Part shown: positions 42,656 through 52,690 of the stretch, piece after piece
Layout: each line of letters begins with the position of its first letter
How positions within the stretch are numbered: the first letter of the stretch is position 1
Source: Pseudoluteimonas sp047602125
Lineage (GTDB): Bacteria; Pseudomonadota; Gammaproteobacteria; Xanthomonadales; Xanthomonadaceae
DNA: 64,000 nt
Direction of reading: 5' to 3'
NCBI GenBank assembly: GCA_047602125.1
Contig: JASGIB010000001.1
Location: 2,108,001-2,172,000 of the forward strand
Translations under genes and position numbers: made by a program
Notes under the pieces: model-generated
Databases searched by the model: none
Told to the model about the DNA's origin: nothing
What the model saw: the letters and a program-made list of their open reading frames with translations, nothing else

Positions 42656-43699
42656 TCAACCGATCCTCAATCGCTCGCCGTCGCCGGACTTGGTCACCCG
42701 GCCGATGCGCCAGTGCGCGAGGCCGAAGCGGTCGAGGTCGGATTCGATGGCGGCGACATCGTCCCGCGCGGCCATCAGCACGAAACCGACGCCGCAATTG
42801 AAGGTGCGCCACATTTCCTCGCGCGCGACGCTGCCTTCGCGCTGCAGCCAGTCGAACACCGCCGGCAGCGGCCACGACGAGGTGTCGATCTCCAGCCCGA
42901 ATTCCTTCGGCACCACGCGGATGATCTTTTCCACCAGCGCGCCGCCGGTGACGTGCGCCATCGCGTGGATGTCGTGCCTGGCCAGCAATTCCAGCACCGG
43001 TTTGACGTAGATGCGCGTGGGTTCCATCAGCGCATCCGCGAGTTTCACGCCGCCGATATCCAGGTCCAGCGGATTGCCCGCGCGTTCCAGGATTTTGCGG
43101 ATCAGCGAATAGCCGTTGGAGTGCGGGCCGCTGGAGGCGATGCCGATGAGCACGTCGCCTTCGCGGACCTTGCTCGAATCGATGAGCCTGGCTTTCTCCA
43201 CCACGCCGACGGTGAAGCCGGCGAGGTCGTATTCGCCCGGCGGGTACATGTCGGGCATTTCCGCCGTCTCGCCCCCGATCAGCGCGCAGCCGGCGAGTTC
43301 GCAGCCCTTGGCGATGCCGGCCACCACCTGCACCGTGGTTCCGACATCCAGCTTGCCGGTCGCGAAGTAATCGAGGAAGAACAGCGGTTCGGCGCCCTGC
43401 ACCAGCACGTCGTTCACGCACATCGCGACCAGGTCCTGGCCGATGGTGTCGTGGCGGTCCAGCTGCTTGGCGAGGATCAGCTTGGTGCCCACGCCATCGG
43501 TGCCGGAGACCAGCACCGGCTCGCGGTAGCGGTTCGACAGGTCGAACAGGCCTCCGAACAGGCCCACGCCGCCCAGCACTTCCGGGCGCATGGTGCGCTT
43601 CACCAGCGGCTTGATGCGCTCGACGACTTCGTTGCCCGCGTCGATGTCGACGCCGGCATCGCGGTAGGTCAGGCCGGCGGAGGCGGGTGGCTGGGGCAT
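42656..43699 (-). CDS. purM: Phosphoribosylformylglycinamidine cyclo-ligase
   Basis: Fifth step of purine synthesis, forming AIR. 347 residues with LTYRDAGVDIDAGNEVVERIKPLV at the start, LVSGTDGVGTKLILAK, the ATP-binding CVNDVLVQGAEPLFFLDYFATG, GGETAEMPDMY and AHVTGGALVEKI; ends FGLAHWRIGRV. Complete. Divergent from the DUF2066-permease-hda operon. Confidence 0.97.
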   Translation of the reverse strand: MPQPPASAGLTYRDAGVDIDAGNEVVERIKPLVKRTMRPEVLGGVGLFGGLFDLSNRYREPVLVSGTDGVGTKLILAKQLDRHDTIGQDLVAMCVNDVLVQGAEPLFFLDYFATGKLDVGTTVQVVAGIAKGCELAGCALIGGETAEMPDMYPPGEYDLAGFTVGVVEKARLIDSSKVREGDVLIGIASSGPHSNGYSLIRKILERAGNPLDLDIGGVKLADALMEPTRIYVKPVLELLARHDIHAMAHVTGGALVEKIIRVVPKEFGLEIDTSSWPLPAVFDWLQREGSVAREEMWRTFNCGVGFVLMAARDDVAAIESDLDRFGLAHWRIGRVTKSGDGERLRIG

Positions 43700-43816
43700 G
43701 GGGCCTCGCGGCGGAATGGCGTCGGAACCGCAATTTTAGCCTGCGCGGGCGCCGCGCATGGACGCGCTGGCCCGCCTGCGGCACCATTCCACCGTCACCG
43801 CAGTGCAGGATGCCGA

Positions 43817-44890
43817 ATGCGCCTTTCGATCCGCTGGACCTGTCTCTTGGCCGGGCTGCTCGCCGCCGGAAGCGCGTTCGCGCAACGCGTGGAGGGCGAT
43901 CGCGCCGGTGCCAGCGGCCCGTTCGACGCCGAAGTGCCGGTCAGCAGCCAGAACACCGCCGAACGCAATTCCGCGTTCGCGCGCGGGCTGGTGCAGGTAC
44001 TGAACAATCTGTCCGGGGGCCAGGACGCCGCCGCGCAGCCCGGGGTTTCTGCCGAACTGAAGCGCGCCGCCGACTACGTCGACGACTACGACTACCGCCA
44101 GGACGAGGGGGTCTCCGCCACCACCGGCGCACCGACCTTCGGCACCACGCTGGTGGTGCATTTCGATCCGGCCAAGGTGCAGGAGATGGCCGGCGACCTC
44201 GGCCTGTCGGTGTGGCCGGAACCGCGGCCCAAGCCGGTGCTGTGGCTCGCCATCGACGATGGCAGCGGTCCGCGCCTGGTCGCGCTGGGGCAGGCGAACG
44301 CGGCGCGCTCCATCCTCGACCGCGCCAAGGCGCGCGGCTACAAGCTCGGCCTGCCGGCGGGCAATGCCGCCGAACTGGCCGCCGCCGGTGCGATTTGGCG
44401 TGGCGATACCGCCGCAATCGCGCGCATTTCCAGCCGCTACAGCCCGCCCATGCAGCTGATCGGCAAGCTCTCGCGCCAAGGCGCCGGCTGGCACGCGGAC
44501 TGGACCCTGGTCGACAACGGCCGCGTGCTCTCGCGCTGGAGCGACGACGATGCCGATGCGCGCCGGGCGATGGCCTCGGGCGCGGATGGCGCCGCCAACG
44601 CACTGGTGAAGCGCTATGCCAGGCGCGGCGGGCCGGGCGTCGGCAGCCCGGGCAGCTATACGGTGAGTTTCGCCGGCATCGACAACGCAGACGATTACAT
44701 CCGCCTGTCCGCGTTGCTGCAGAAGGTGTCGGTGGTGCGCGCGTTCCGCCCGGTGCACGCGATGCCGGGCACGCTGGACGTGCAGCTCGACCTCAGCACC
44801 GGCATCGCCGGTTTCCGCCGCCTCGCCGGCGATGCGCTGGAGCCCGCGGACACGACCGACGGCGCGCCGCCGGTGTTCCGCCTGCGCTGA
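43817..44890 (+). CDS. DUF2066 exported protein, 357 aa
   Basis: Signal peptide MRLSIRWTCLLAGLLAAGSAFA, then the DUF2066 pattern: DAEVPVSSQNTAERNSAFARGLVQVLNNLSG, a YVDDYDYRQDE segment, FDPAKVQEMAGDLGLSVWPEPRPKPVLWLAIDDG, and RISSRYSPPMQLIGKLSR with WTLVDNGRVLSRWSDDD. Function unknown; periplasmic. It heads a tight three-gene unit with the AI-2E-family permease (TGATG overlap) and hda, a conserved arrangement next to purM. Confidence 0.88.
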   Translation: MRLSIRWTCLLAGLLAAGSAFAQRVEGDRAGASGPFDAEVPVSSQNTAERNSAFARGLVQVLNNLSGGQDAAAQPGVSAELKRAADYVDDYDYRQDEGVSATTGAPTFGTTLVVHFDPAKVQEMAGDLGLSVWPEPRPKPVLWLAIDDGSGPRLVALGQANAARSILDRAKARGYKLGLPAGNAAELAAAGAIWRGDTAAIARISSRYSPPMQLIGKLSRQGAGWHADWTLVDNGRVLSRWSDDDADARRAMASGADGAANALVKRYARRGGPGVGSPGSYTVSFAGIDNADDYIRLSALLQKVSVVRAFRPVHAMPGTLDVQLDLSTGIAGFRRLAGDALEPADTTDGAPPVFRLR

Positions 44891-46053
44891 TGTCCGACCC
44901 GACGCCGCTGCACGAGATCGCGCGCTTCTACCGTCGCCTGCAGTGGACGGTGGTGGCGCTGCTGGTCGGCGTCCTGCTGTGGCTGCTGGCGCCGGTGCTG
45001 TCGCCGTTCGTCTTCGCCGCGCTGCTCGGCTGGCTCGGCGATCCGCTGGTCGACCGCATCGAACGCCGCGGCCTGTCGCGCAACACGGCGGTGCTGCTGG
45101 TGTTCGGCGGCATGATGCTGGTCCTGGTGCTCGCGCTGGTGCTGCTGTTGCCCTTGCTCGAACGCCAGATCATCACCCTCGTGCAATCGCTGCCGCGCTA
45201 CCGCGACTGGCTGGTCGGCAGCGTGGTGCCGTGGCTCGAGCGCCGCACCGGCATGCAGTTGATGGCGTGGCTGGATCCGGAGCGGCTGATCGAACTCGTG
45301 CGTTCGCACTGGCAGCAAGCCGGCGGCATGGCCAAGACCGTGCTCGGCTACCTGTCGCGTTCCGGCTTCGCCCTGCTCGGCGTGGTCGCGAACGTGGTGC
45401 TGCTCCCGGTACTGACGTTCTTCTTCCTGCGCGACTGGGACCTGTTCGTGGAACGCGTCGCCGCGCTGGTCCCGCGCGACCACGAGGCGACGGTGGCGCG
45501 GCTGGCGCAGGCCTCGAGCGACGTGCTCGGCGGCTTCCTGCGCGGGCAGTTCCTGGTGATGCTGATCCTCGGCGTGCTCTACGGCATCGGCTTGTGGGCC
45601 GTTGGCCTGGACCTCGGCGTGCTGATCGGCGTGCTCGCCGGCCTGCTCACCTTCGTGCCCTACCTCGGTCCCGCCACGGTGGTCGTGTTCGGCGGGATCG
45701 CCTCGCTGGTGCAGTACGGCGACTGGCCGCACCTGCTCGGCGTGCTCGCGGTGTTCGGTGTCGGCCAGGTGATCGAGAGCTACTGGCTCACCCCGAAACT
45801 GGTCGGCGACCGCATCGGCCTGCATCCGGTCGCGGTGATCTTCGCCGTGCTCGCCGGCGGGCAGTTGTTCGGCTTCCTCGGCATGCTGCTCGCGCTGCCG
45901 GTGGCGGCGGTGGCGAACGTGCTGCTGCACTATGCGGTGGAACGCTACCGCGCGAGCCGCATCTACCAGGGCGAACAACCCGTGCCGGTGGTGATCCTGC
46001 CCGAAGGCGTCGCCGAGCCTGTTCCGCCGCCGCAGGATCCACCGCCGGCGTGA
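44890..46053 (+). CDS. AI-2E family transporter (PerM/YdgG-like)
   Basis: A 387-residue membrane protein with about eight helices, for example WTVVALLVGVLLWLLAPVL, TAVLLVFGGMMLVLVLALVLLL, GVLIGVLAGLLTFVPYLGP and GLHPVAVIFAVLAGGQLFGFLGMLLALPVAAV. The last two hold the family signature (VPYLGP; GQLFGFLGMLLALP). Members are called AI-2 exporters but many transport other solutes or Na+/H+. The C-terminal proline-rich tail is cytoplasmic. The stop overlaps the hda GTG (GTGA). Confidence 0.9.
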   Translation: MSDPTPLHEIARFYRRLQWTVVALLVGVLLWLLAPVLSPFVFAALLGWLGDPLVDRIERRGLSRNTAVLLVFGGMMLVLVLALVLLLPLLERQIITLVQSLPRYRDWLVGSVVPWLERRTGMQLMAWLDPERLIELVRSHWQQAGGMAKTVLGYLSRSGFALLGVVANVVLLPVLTFFFLRDWDLFVERVAALVPRDHEATVARLAQASSDVLGGFLRGQFLVMLILGVLYGIGLWAVGLDLGVLIGVLAGLLTFVPYLGPATVVVFGGIASLVQYGDWPHLLGVLAVFGVGQVIESYWLTPKLVGDRIGLHPVAVIFAVLAGGQLFGFLGMLLALPVAAVANVLLHYAVERYRASRIYQGEQPVPVVILPEGVAEPVPPPQDPPPA

Positions 46054-46778
46054 ACCCCAGCGAAGACGCATCGCGCGGCCACGGGCAGCTCGCGCTGCAG
46101 CTGCGCATGCCGCCCGACCAGCGTTTCGACACCTTCGTCGCCGCTTCGCCCGCGGTACCGGCGCAGTTGCGCGCATTGGCGCACGGCGAATCGCGCGAGA
46201 ACTTCTACGTCGAGGGCGCGCACGGCACCGGGAAATCGCATTTGCTGCGCGCGACCTGCACCGAGGCGGATGCGCACGGTCGCCATGTCGCTTATTTGCC
46301 GCTGGCTGCGCTGCGCGGCCGCCTGCGCGATGCGCTGGAACTGGTTGCCGGCCGCGACCTCGTCGCCATCGACGGCCTCGAAGCCATCGCCGGCGAACGC
46401 GAGGACGAAGTCGCGTTGTTCGACCTGCACAACCGCGCACGCGCCGATGGTATCGCCTTGCTGTATGCCGCAGAGGCCGCGCCCGCGGCACTGGGATTCG
46501 CGCTGCCGGATCTCGTTTCGCGCCTCGCGCAATGCCACCGCATCGCGCTGTCGTCGCTGGACGACGACGGCCGCCGCGAGGTCTTGCGCCTGCGCGCGCG
46601 TCACCGCGGCGTGGCCTTCGACGACGCGGCGATCGAGTGGATGATGACGCGCTGCAGCCGCGACCTGTCCGATCTTTCGGAATTGTTCGAGCGCCTCGAC
46701 CATGCATCGTTGGCGGCGCAACGGCGGTTGACCGTGCCGTTCCTGCGCAAGGTGCTTGGGCAATTGCCGCTGTTGTGA
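46050..46778 (+). CDS. hda: DnaA regulatory inactivator Hda-like ATPase
   Basis: A 242-residue DnaA-paralogous AAA+ protein without the DnaA DNA-binding domain. N-terminal clamp-binding motif QLALQLRMPPDQRFDTFV, Walker A GAHGTGKSHLLRA, Walker B LVAIDGLEAIAG, sensor 1 LLYAAEAAP and the C-terminal lid RDLSDLSELFERLD. With the beta clamp it stimulates ATP hydrolysis on DnaA to limit initiation. Start is GTG 46050, coupled to the permease gene. Confidence 0.92.
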   Translation: MNPSEDASRGHGQLALQLRMPPDQRFDTFVAASPAVPAQLRALAHGESRENFYVEGAHGTGKSHLLRATCTEADAHGRHVAYLPLAALRGRLRDALELVAGRDLVAIDGLEAIAGEREDEVALFDLHNRARADGIALLYAAEAAPAALGFALPDLVSRLAQCHRIALSSLDDDGRREVLRLRARHRGVAFDDAAIEWMMTRCSRDLSDLSELFERLDHASLAAQRRLTVPFLRKVLGQLPLL

Positions 46779-46793
46779 GCGGCGCAAGGCGGC

Positions 46794-47225
46794 TCAGTCC
46801 TGCGATTTCTTGTCCGCCACGGGCATTTTGATCAGCGAGTAGGCGAGAAGAAGCAGGCCGAAAATCGCGACACAGATTCCATAGCCCCGTGCCCGTTCGA
46901 TATCGACATATTCCCAAAACGAGGGCAGGTATTTTGCGCGGTCATGCCAGACCTCCATCGCCACCGGATGAAGAGCGGTCTCGGCCCCGGCGATCGAAAC
47001 GAGTATTCCAAGGATAATTCCGAACCAGCTTCGTGCCTTTCTGGAGATGGCCGGCGATTTTGGCACGCTCCTGCATTCCGGCATCGCCTGGCCCGACCGC
47101 TGTTTGGCGACTTCATCTTCGCGATGGATCAATTCACCGATGTCGCTGTTGTTCGCAATCCCGTCGTCGAGGAGATCGTAGAGATTCGTGGTCCTGCGAA
47201 TCCGGATTTCGTCCTTGTCAGGCAT
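46794..47225 (-). CDS. Hypothetical membrane protein, 143 aa
   Basis: Not recognised. The first 65 residues are hydrophilic (MPDKDEIRIRRTTNLYDLLDD...), followed by two membrane helices, FGIIILGIL-type (SWFGIILGILVSIAGAETAL) and GICVAIFGLLLLAYSLIKM, and a lysine-rich tail ending KKSQD. It overlaps the murU stop by 8 bases. GC is somewhat lower than in the neighbours; it may be an accessory gene. Confidence 0.68.
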   Translation of the reverse strand: MPDKDEIRIRRTTNLYDLLDDGIANNSDIGELIHREDEVAKQRSGQAMPECRSVPKSPAISRKARSWFGIILGILVSIAGAETALHPVAMEVWHDRAKYLPSFWEYVDIERARGYGICVAIFGLLLLAYSLIKMPVADKKSQD

Positions 47226-48042
47226 TCTGCCCGCCTTGACCCAGAGCCGCATCCAACTCCGCCAACCGCTCCGGCGTGCCTACGTCCGTCCATCGGCCGC
47301 GATGGTGTTCTCCCGTCACCGCGCCGCGCGCCATCGCCGCGCGCAGCAGCGGGGCGAGCTTGAAGCGCGGCGGGGTTTCGTTCACACCGGGCGCGTCGCC
47401 GATGATGTCGCGCCAGTCGTCGAACAGCGAGGGCCGGTAGACGCCGATGCCGGAGAAGGTGAGTTTTCCTTCTCCCTCCGGGAGAAGGTGGCGCGCAGCG
47501 CCGGATGAGGGTTCGGTATCGCCTAGATGTTTCGCTTCATCCGTACCCTCACCCCAACCCCTCTCCCGGCGGGAGAGGGGCTTGAACGCGAAATCCCCGC
47601 GCGGATGCTGCGGCGGGTTGTCGACGAGGACGAGGTGCGCATCGCCTTTCGGTTCGTCCGGCAGAAGCGAGAAGTCGTAATCGGTCCACACATCGCCGTT
47701 CACCGCGATGAAGGCTTCATTCCCCCCCGCCTTCGCGGGGGCAGGCTCGCGCAGGAAGGGCAGGGCGTTCCACATGCCGCCGCCGGTTTCCAGCGGGGTT
47801 GCGCCTTCGTAGATGCAATGCAGGTCGATACCCCAGCGGCTGCCGTCGCCGAGCGCGCGCGGGAACTGTTCCGCCAGCCACGAGGTATTGATGACGATTT
47901 CGCGTACGCCGATCGCCGCGAGTTTCTCGATATGCCATTCGATCAGCGGCTTGCCGCCGGCGACAAGCAGGGGCTTGGGCGTCGCATCGGTGAGCGGACG
48001 CATGCGCTCGCCGAGACCCGCGGCGAAGACCAGCGCCTTCAC
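47218..48042 (-). CDS. murU: N-acetylmuramate-1-phosphate uridylyltransferase-like MurU with repeat-coded insertions
   Basis: Nucleotidyltransferase of the MurU type, which turns MurNAc-1-phosphate into UDP-MurNAc and bypasses fosfomycin-sensitive MurA during wall recycling. It has ALVFAAGLGERMRPLTDATPKPLL, LETGGGMWNALP, IAVNGDVWTDYDF and a C-terminal GRWTDVGTPERLAELD. At 274 residues it is about 45 longer than other MurU proteins. The extra parts are residues about 101-107 (PAKAGG, coded by a palindrome at 47724-47741) and about 154-193 (PLSRRERGWGEG...LLPEGEGK, coded by repeats at 47468-47580). Both keep the frame. Start GTG 48042, GTGA overlap with amgK. Confidence 0.88.
   Translation of the reverse strand: MKALVFAAGLGERMRPLTDATPKPLLVAGGKPLIEWHIEKLAAIGVREIVINTSWLAEQFPRALGDGSRWGIDLHCIYEGATPLETGGGMWNALPFLREPAPAKAGGNEAFIAVNGDVWTDYDFSLLPDEPKGDAHLVLVDNPPQHPRGDFAFKPLSRRERGWGEGTDEAKHLGDTEPSSGAARHLLPEGEGKLTFSGIGVYRPSLFDDWRDIIGDAPGVNETPPRFKLAPLLRAAMARGAVTGEHHRGRWTDVGTPERLAELDAALGQGGQNA
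47468..47580. repeat. Palindromic repeats within the murU coding sequence
   Basis: Two hairpins, CCTTCTCCCTCCGGGAGAAGG (21 b, 47468-47488, near palindrome) and CCCCTCTCCC-GGC-GGGAGAGGGG (47558-47580), flank a spacer with GATGAGGGT / ACCCTCACCCC arms. This is a dispersed proteobacterial intergenic repeat type, but here it lies inside an open reading frame and adds about 38 codons without a stop. Confidence 0.85.
47724..47741. repeat. Short palindrome within murU
   Basis: CCCCCGC-CTTC-GCGGGGG, a perfect 7-bp stem. On the minus strand it codes for PAKAGG, a peptide typical of repeat insertion. Second, independent repeat insertion in the same gene. Confidence 0.75.
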
Positions 48043-49037
48043 GCGCCCGCCTTCGCGAGCGCCGGCTTCACCGTGCGTTCCAGCAGTTCGCGCAGCGGAT
48101 CGAGCTCGCGATGACGCGGAACGACCGCGTCCAGGTAGGCGATGAAGCGTGGCGCGTCGGCGATGTATTTCGATTTTCCGTCGCGATGGTGCAGGCGGGC
48201 GAAAATGCCGAGGATCTTGAGGTGCCGCTGCACGCCGAGCCAGTCGGCGTCGCGCAGGAAGGTCGCGAGGTCCGGCACCGGCAAACCGGCCGCGTGCGCA
48301 CGCGCGTGGTAGCGGCGCAGCCAGTCGTCCACGCGTGCTTCCGGCCAGCTCAGGAACGCATCGCGGACCAGGCTGACCGGGTCGTAGGCGACCGGCCCGA
48401 GCACCATGTCCTGGAAATCCAGCACCGCCGGGCCGTCGGCGACGGGCATGAGGTTGCGCGGCATGTAGTCGCGGTGCGTGGGCACGCGCGGCTGCGCCAG
48501 CGCGTTGTCCATCAACCGCCGCTGCACGAGTTGCAGATGTTCGGCGTCTGCGCAGTCGAGCGTGATGCCGAGATGGCGTTGCAGGAACCATTCCTCGAAC
48601 AGGCCCGCATCGCGTTTCAGCAGCGCTTCGCCGAACACCGGCAGGTCGCCGGGCACCGCGATGGATTGCAGGCGCAGCAACTGTTCGATGGCGGCGTCCA
48701 TGTGCGCGTCCGCGTTCGCCGCGTCGACGACCTGCGCCATGGTCGGGCCGCCGAGGTCCTCGAGCAGCAGGAAGCCGTTGTCGACGTCGCGCGCCAGCAC
48801 CCGCGGCACGCGCACGCCGCCGGCTGCGAGCAGGTCGCGGATGCGCAACCACGGGCGCACGTCCTCCTTGCCTGGCGGCGAATCCATGACGATCCGCGAG
48901 GGCGTGCCGCTGCTGCGCCAGTAGCTGCGGAAGCCGGCGTCCGTCGATGCGCGCTGCAGCGTGGCGCCCGCATCGTCCAGCGCGGCGCGGGCCCAGGCCA
49001 GGCGCGCATCGGCACGGGCATCGTCGCGTGCGGTCAT
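48039..49037 (-). CDS. amgK: Amino-sugar (MurNAc/GlcNAc) anomeric kinase AmgK-like
   Basis: A 332-residue phosphotransferase of the APH fold: N-terminal FRSYWRSSGTPSRIVMDSP (nucleotide), the hinge VDNGFLLLEDLGG, catalytic loop VPTHRDYMPRNLMP (H-x-D-x4-N) and FQDMVLGPVAYDP (metal-binding Asp). AmgK phosphorylates MurNAc and GlcNAc at C1, feeding MurU. The two genes are paired and coupled (GTGA), as in pseudomonads. Start ATG 49037. It could look like an aminoglycoside kinase, but context favours AmgK. Confidence 0.9.
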   Translation of the reverse strand: MTARDDARADARLAWARAALDDAGATLQRASTDAGFRSYWRSSGTPSRIVMDSPPGKEDVRPWLRIRDLLAAGGVRVPRVLARDVDNGFLLLEDLGGPTMAQVVDAANADAHMDAAIEQLLRLQSIAVPGDLPVFGEALLKRDAGLFEEWFLQRHLGITLDCADAEHLQLVQRRLMDNALAQPRVPTHRDYMPRNLMPVADGPAVLDFQDMVLGPVAYDPVSLVRDAFLSWPEARVDDWLRRYHARAHAAGLPVPDLATFLRDADWLGVQRHLKILGIFARLHHRDGKSKYIADAPRFIAYLDAVVPRHRELDPLRELLERTVKPALAKAGA

Positions 49038-49104
49038 CCGGGTTCCGTCGGGGCTGGTTCCGGGCCACAGGGTAAACTGCAGCCTCGCAGACCGGGAGGT
49101 GGAC

Positions 49105-50511
49105 GTGGCGCGATTGCAGGCGGTGTTGCTCTCCGGAGGTTCGGGCACGCGGTTGTGGCCGCTGTCGCGCGAGGCCTATCCGAAGCAGTTCCTGCCGCTG
49201 GCCGGCGACGACACCATGCTGCAGGCGACCTGGCGGCGCGTGGCGCCGATCGCGCCATCGGCACCGATCGTGGTCGCGAACGAGGAACACCGCTTCCTCG
49301 CCGCCGAGCAGTTGCGCCTGGTCGGCGTTGCGGACCCCGCCATCGTGCTGGAACCGGTCGGCCGCAACACCGCGCCGGCGATCGCCGCGGCGGCGCTGCA
49401 GGCGATGGCCGCGGGTGACGATCCGCTGCTGCTGGTGCTGCCCTCCGACCACGTGGTGCGCGACGCCGATGCGTTCCGCGTCGCGGTACAGGCCGCGTCG
49501 CAGGCGGCCGAGCAGGGCGCGCTGGTCACGTTCGGCATCGTGCCCGACGCGCCGGAGACCGGATTCGGTTACATCCAATCGGAGCCAGGCGAAGGCATCC
49601 GCGAGGTGCTGCGCTTCGTCGAGAAGCCCGACGCCGGGACCGCGCAGCGCTATCTCGACGAGGGCGGCTACTACTGGAACAGCGGCATGTTCCTGTTCCG
49701 CGCCTCGCGCTACCTCGAGGAACTGCGCAAGTTCCGCCCCGACATCCTCGAAGCGACCACGCGCGCGTTCGACGCGGCGAAGCGCGACGGCGATTTCGTG
49801 CGCCTCGACAAGGACGCGTTCGCCGCCTGTCCCTCCGATTCCATCGACTACGCGGTGATGGAGAAGACCGATGCGGCGATGGTGTTGCCAGTGGACATCG
49901 GCTGGAACGACGTCGGTTCGTGGTCGGCGCTGTGGGACGTGAGCGAGCAGGACGGCGAGGGCAACGCCCACCATGGCGACGTGATCTCGGTCGATTCGCG
50001 CGACAGCTACGCCTACGCGCGGCGGCTGGTCGCGCTGGTCGGCGTCGACAACCTGGTCGTGGTCGAAACCGACGACGCGGTGCTGGTCGCGCGCAAGGAT
50101 CGCGTGCAGCAGGTCAAGGACGTGGTGGCGAAGCTGAAGTCCGACCGGCGTTCGCAGGCCGCGCTGCACCGCGAGGTGCACCGGCCCTGGGGCAGCTACG
50201 ACTCGGTCGACGTCGGCGACGGCTTCCAGGTCAAGCGGATCAAGGTGAAGCCGGGCGCGCGGCTGTCGCTGCAGTCGCACACGCGCCGCGCCGAGCACTG
50301 GATCGTGGTCCGCGGCACCGCGCGCGTGACCCGCGACAACGACGTGTTCGAACTGTTCGCCAACCAGTCCACCTACATTCCGATCGGCGCGAAGCACCGG
50401 CTGGAGAATCCCGGCACCGACATGCTGGAATTGATCGAAGTGCAGTCCGGCGATTACCTCGGCGAGGACGACATCGTCCGCTACGACGACGTCTACGGGC
50501 GCGTGGGCTGA
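49105..50511 (+). CDS. xanB: Mannose-1-phosphate guanylyltransferase/mannose-6-phosphate isomerase (XanB/AlgA type)
   Basis: Bifunctional enzyme that makes GDP-mannose for exopolysaccharide, LPS or glycan synthesis. The N-terminal nucleotidyltransferase has LSGGSGTRLWPLSREAYPK, VVANEEHRFLAAEQL, EPVGRNTAPAI, LPSDHVV and FVEKP; the C-terminal cupin isomerase domain has HRPWGSYDSV and KPGARLSLQSHTRRAEHW with metal-binding His residues. 468 residues, full length. Start GTG 49105 after GGGAGGTGG. Divergent from amgK by 67 bases. In Xanthomonas this activity supports xanthan and LPS. Confidence 0.95.
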   Translation: MARLQAVLLSGGSGTRLWPLSREAYPKQFLPLAGDDTMLQATWRRVAPIAPSAPIVVANEEHRFLAAEQLRLVGVADPAIVLEPVGRNTAPAIAAAALQAMAAGDDPLLLVLPSDHVVRDADAFRVAVQAASQAAEQGALVTFGIVPDAPETGFGYIQSEPGEGIREVLRFVEKPDAGTAQRYLDEGGYYWNSGMFLFRASRYLEELRKFRPDILEATTRAFDAAKRDGDFVRLDKDAFAACPSDSIDYAVMEKTDAAMVLPVDIGWNDVGSWSALWDVSEQDGEGNAHHGDVISVDSRDSYAYARRLVALVGVDNLVVVETDDAVLVARKDRVQQVKDVVAKLKSDRRSQAALHREVHRPWGSYDSVDVGDGFQVKRIKVKPGARLSLQSHTRRAEHWIVVRGTARVTRDNDVFELFANQSTYIPIGAKHRLENPGTDMLELIEVQSGDYLGEDDIVRYDDVYGRVG

Positions 50512-50526
50512 CGCTTGCGTCATCGC

Positions 50527-50602
50527 TGTGGGAGGGCCTTCAGGCCCGACGGCACGGTTTGTCGCGGCTGAAAGCCGCTCCCACAAAAAGCTGCTCCTAC
50601 AA
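50527..50602. repeat. REP-like element after xanB
   Basis: TGTGGGAGGGCCTTCAGGCCCGAC faces GTCGCGGCTGAAAGCCGCTCCCACA (50527-50585), with another half, GCTCCTACAAG, at 50592-50602. These are the common xanthomonad/pseudomonad (T)GTAGGAGC / TGTGGGAG repeats. Intergenic. Confidence 0.8.
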
Positions 50603-50619
50603 GAGCGATTCCGCAAAAC

Positions 50620-50648
50620 GAAAACGCCCCGCATGCGCGGGGCGTTTC
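50620..50648. terminator. Terminator between xanB and the GlsB-like gene
   Basis: AAACGCCCCGC-AT-GCGCGGGGCGTTT is a strong near-perfect palindrome bordered by A and T runs, fit for terminating both convergent genes. Confidence 0.85.
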
Positions 50649-50675
50649 GTGTGCTTTGGTGCGCGATCCCGCGGG

Positions 50676-50930
50676 TCAGCGCTTGGCGCTCTTCGCGCGG
50701 ATCGATTCGTAGATGAACAGCAACACGATGGCGGCGACGATGGCGACGACCCAGGTCATGATGCCGCCGAGGCCGAAGTTGGTCGAAGCCCAGCCACCGA
50801 TCACCGCGCCGAGCACGCCGAGGATGATGGTCATGATCCAGCCCAGCGGATCCGCGCCGGGCTTGATCAGCCTTGCGAGGACGCCGATGACCAGACCGCC
50901 GATGATGTAGCCCAAGAATCCGCTGAACAT
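50676..50930 (-). CDS. GlsB/YeaQ/YmgE family membrane protein
   Basis: An 84-residue transglycosylase-associated/stress protein family member: three helices with glycine-rich segments, GFLGYIIGGLVIGVLARLIKPG, IMTIILGVLGAVIGGW and MTWVVAIVAAIVLLFIYESI. Family members are induced by stress; the molecular role is unclear. It has a GGAGGGGTTC ribosome binding site and forms its own unit. Confidence 0.92.
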   Translation of the reverse strand: MFSGFLGYIIGGLVIGVLARLIKPGADPLGWIMTIILGVLGAVIGGWASTNFGLGGIMTWVVAIVAAIVLLFIYESIRAKSAKR

Positions 50931-51003
50931 GAACCCCTCCGGTCGTGTGGTGGTGGGTGCCGCGGCCGCATCCTAGCAAGCCGCGGCAGGCGGTGGGGCG
51001 GGC

Positions 51004-52494
<1,491 letters not shown>

Positions 52495-52690
52495 GTGTCG
52501 GCGTTCCTGCGGAATTCGTCAGGCAATTCTAGCGCCTGCCCCGGATCGGGCTTTTCCGAGGCCGCGGAGCGGCGGCTTCCGGCGCCGCGCGGCCGGTTGC
52601 GCGATGGGACGGCCGAGGCCCGCGCGGGAAAGTGTCTCCACGGCGCGGGGCACGCGCCGCACTACCCATCCAACCGACACGGAGACCGCC

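Noticed and set aside
41393..44890. 1165-codon plus-strand frame
   Set aside because: Only the 3' 357 codons (43817-44890, DUF2066) are real; the remainder is antisense to the esterase-like gene and purM.
48039..49037. Aminoglycoside resistance phosphotransferase
   Set aside because: The fold is shared, but the coupled murU gene and the sequence pattern point to a cell-wall sugar kinase.
49099..49104. Alternative GTG start for xanB two codons upstream
   Set aside because: It overlaps the ribosome binding site GGGAGG; the GTG at 49105 leaves proper spacing.
47218..50979. 1253-codon minus-strand frame
   Set aside because: A chance fusion of frames across xanB (antisense) with the real murU gene at its 3' end; the GTG at 48042 and its overlap with amgK define the true start.
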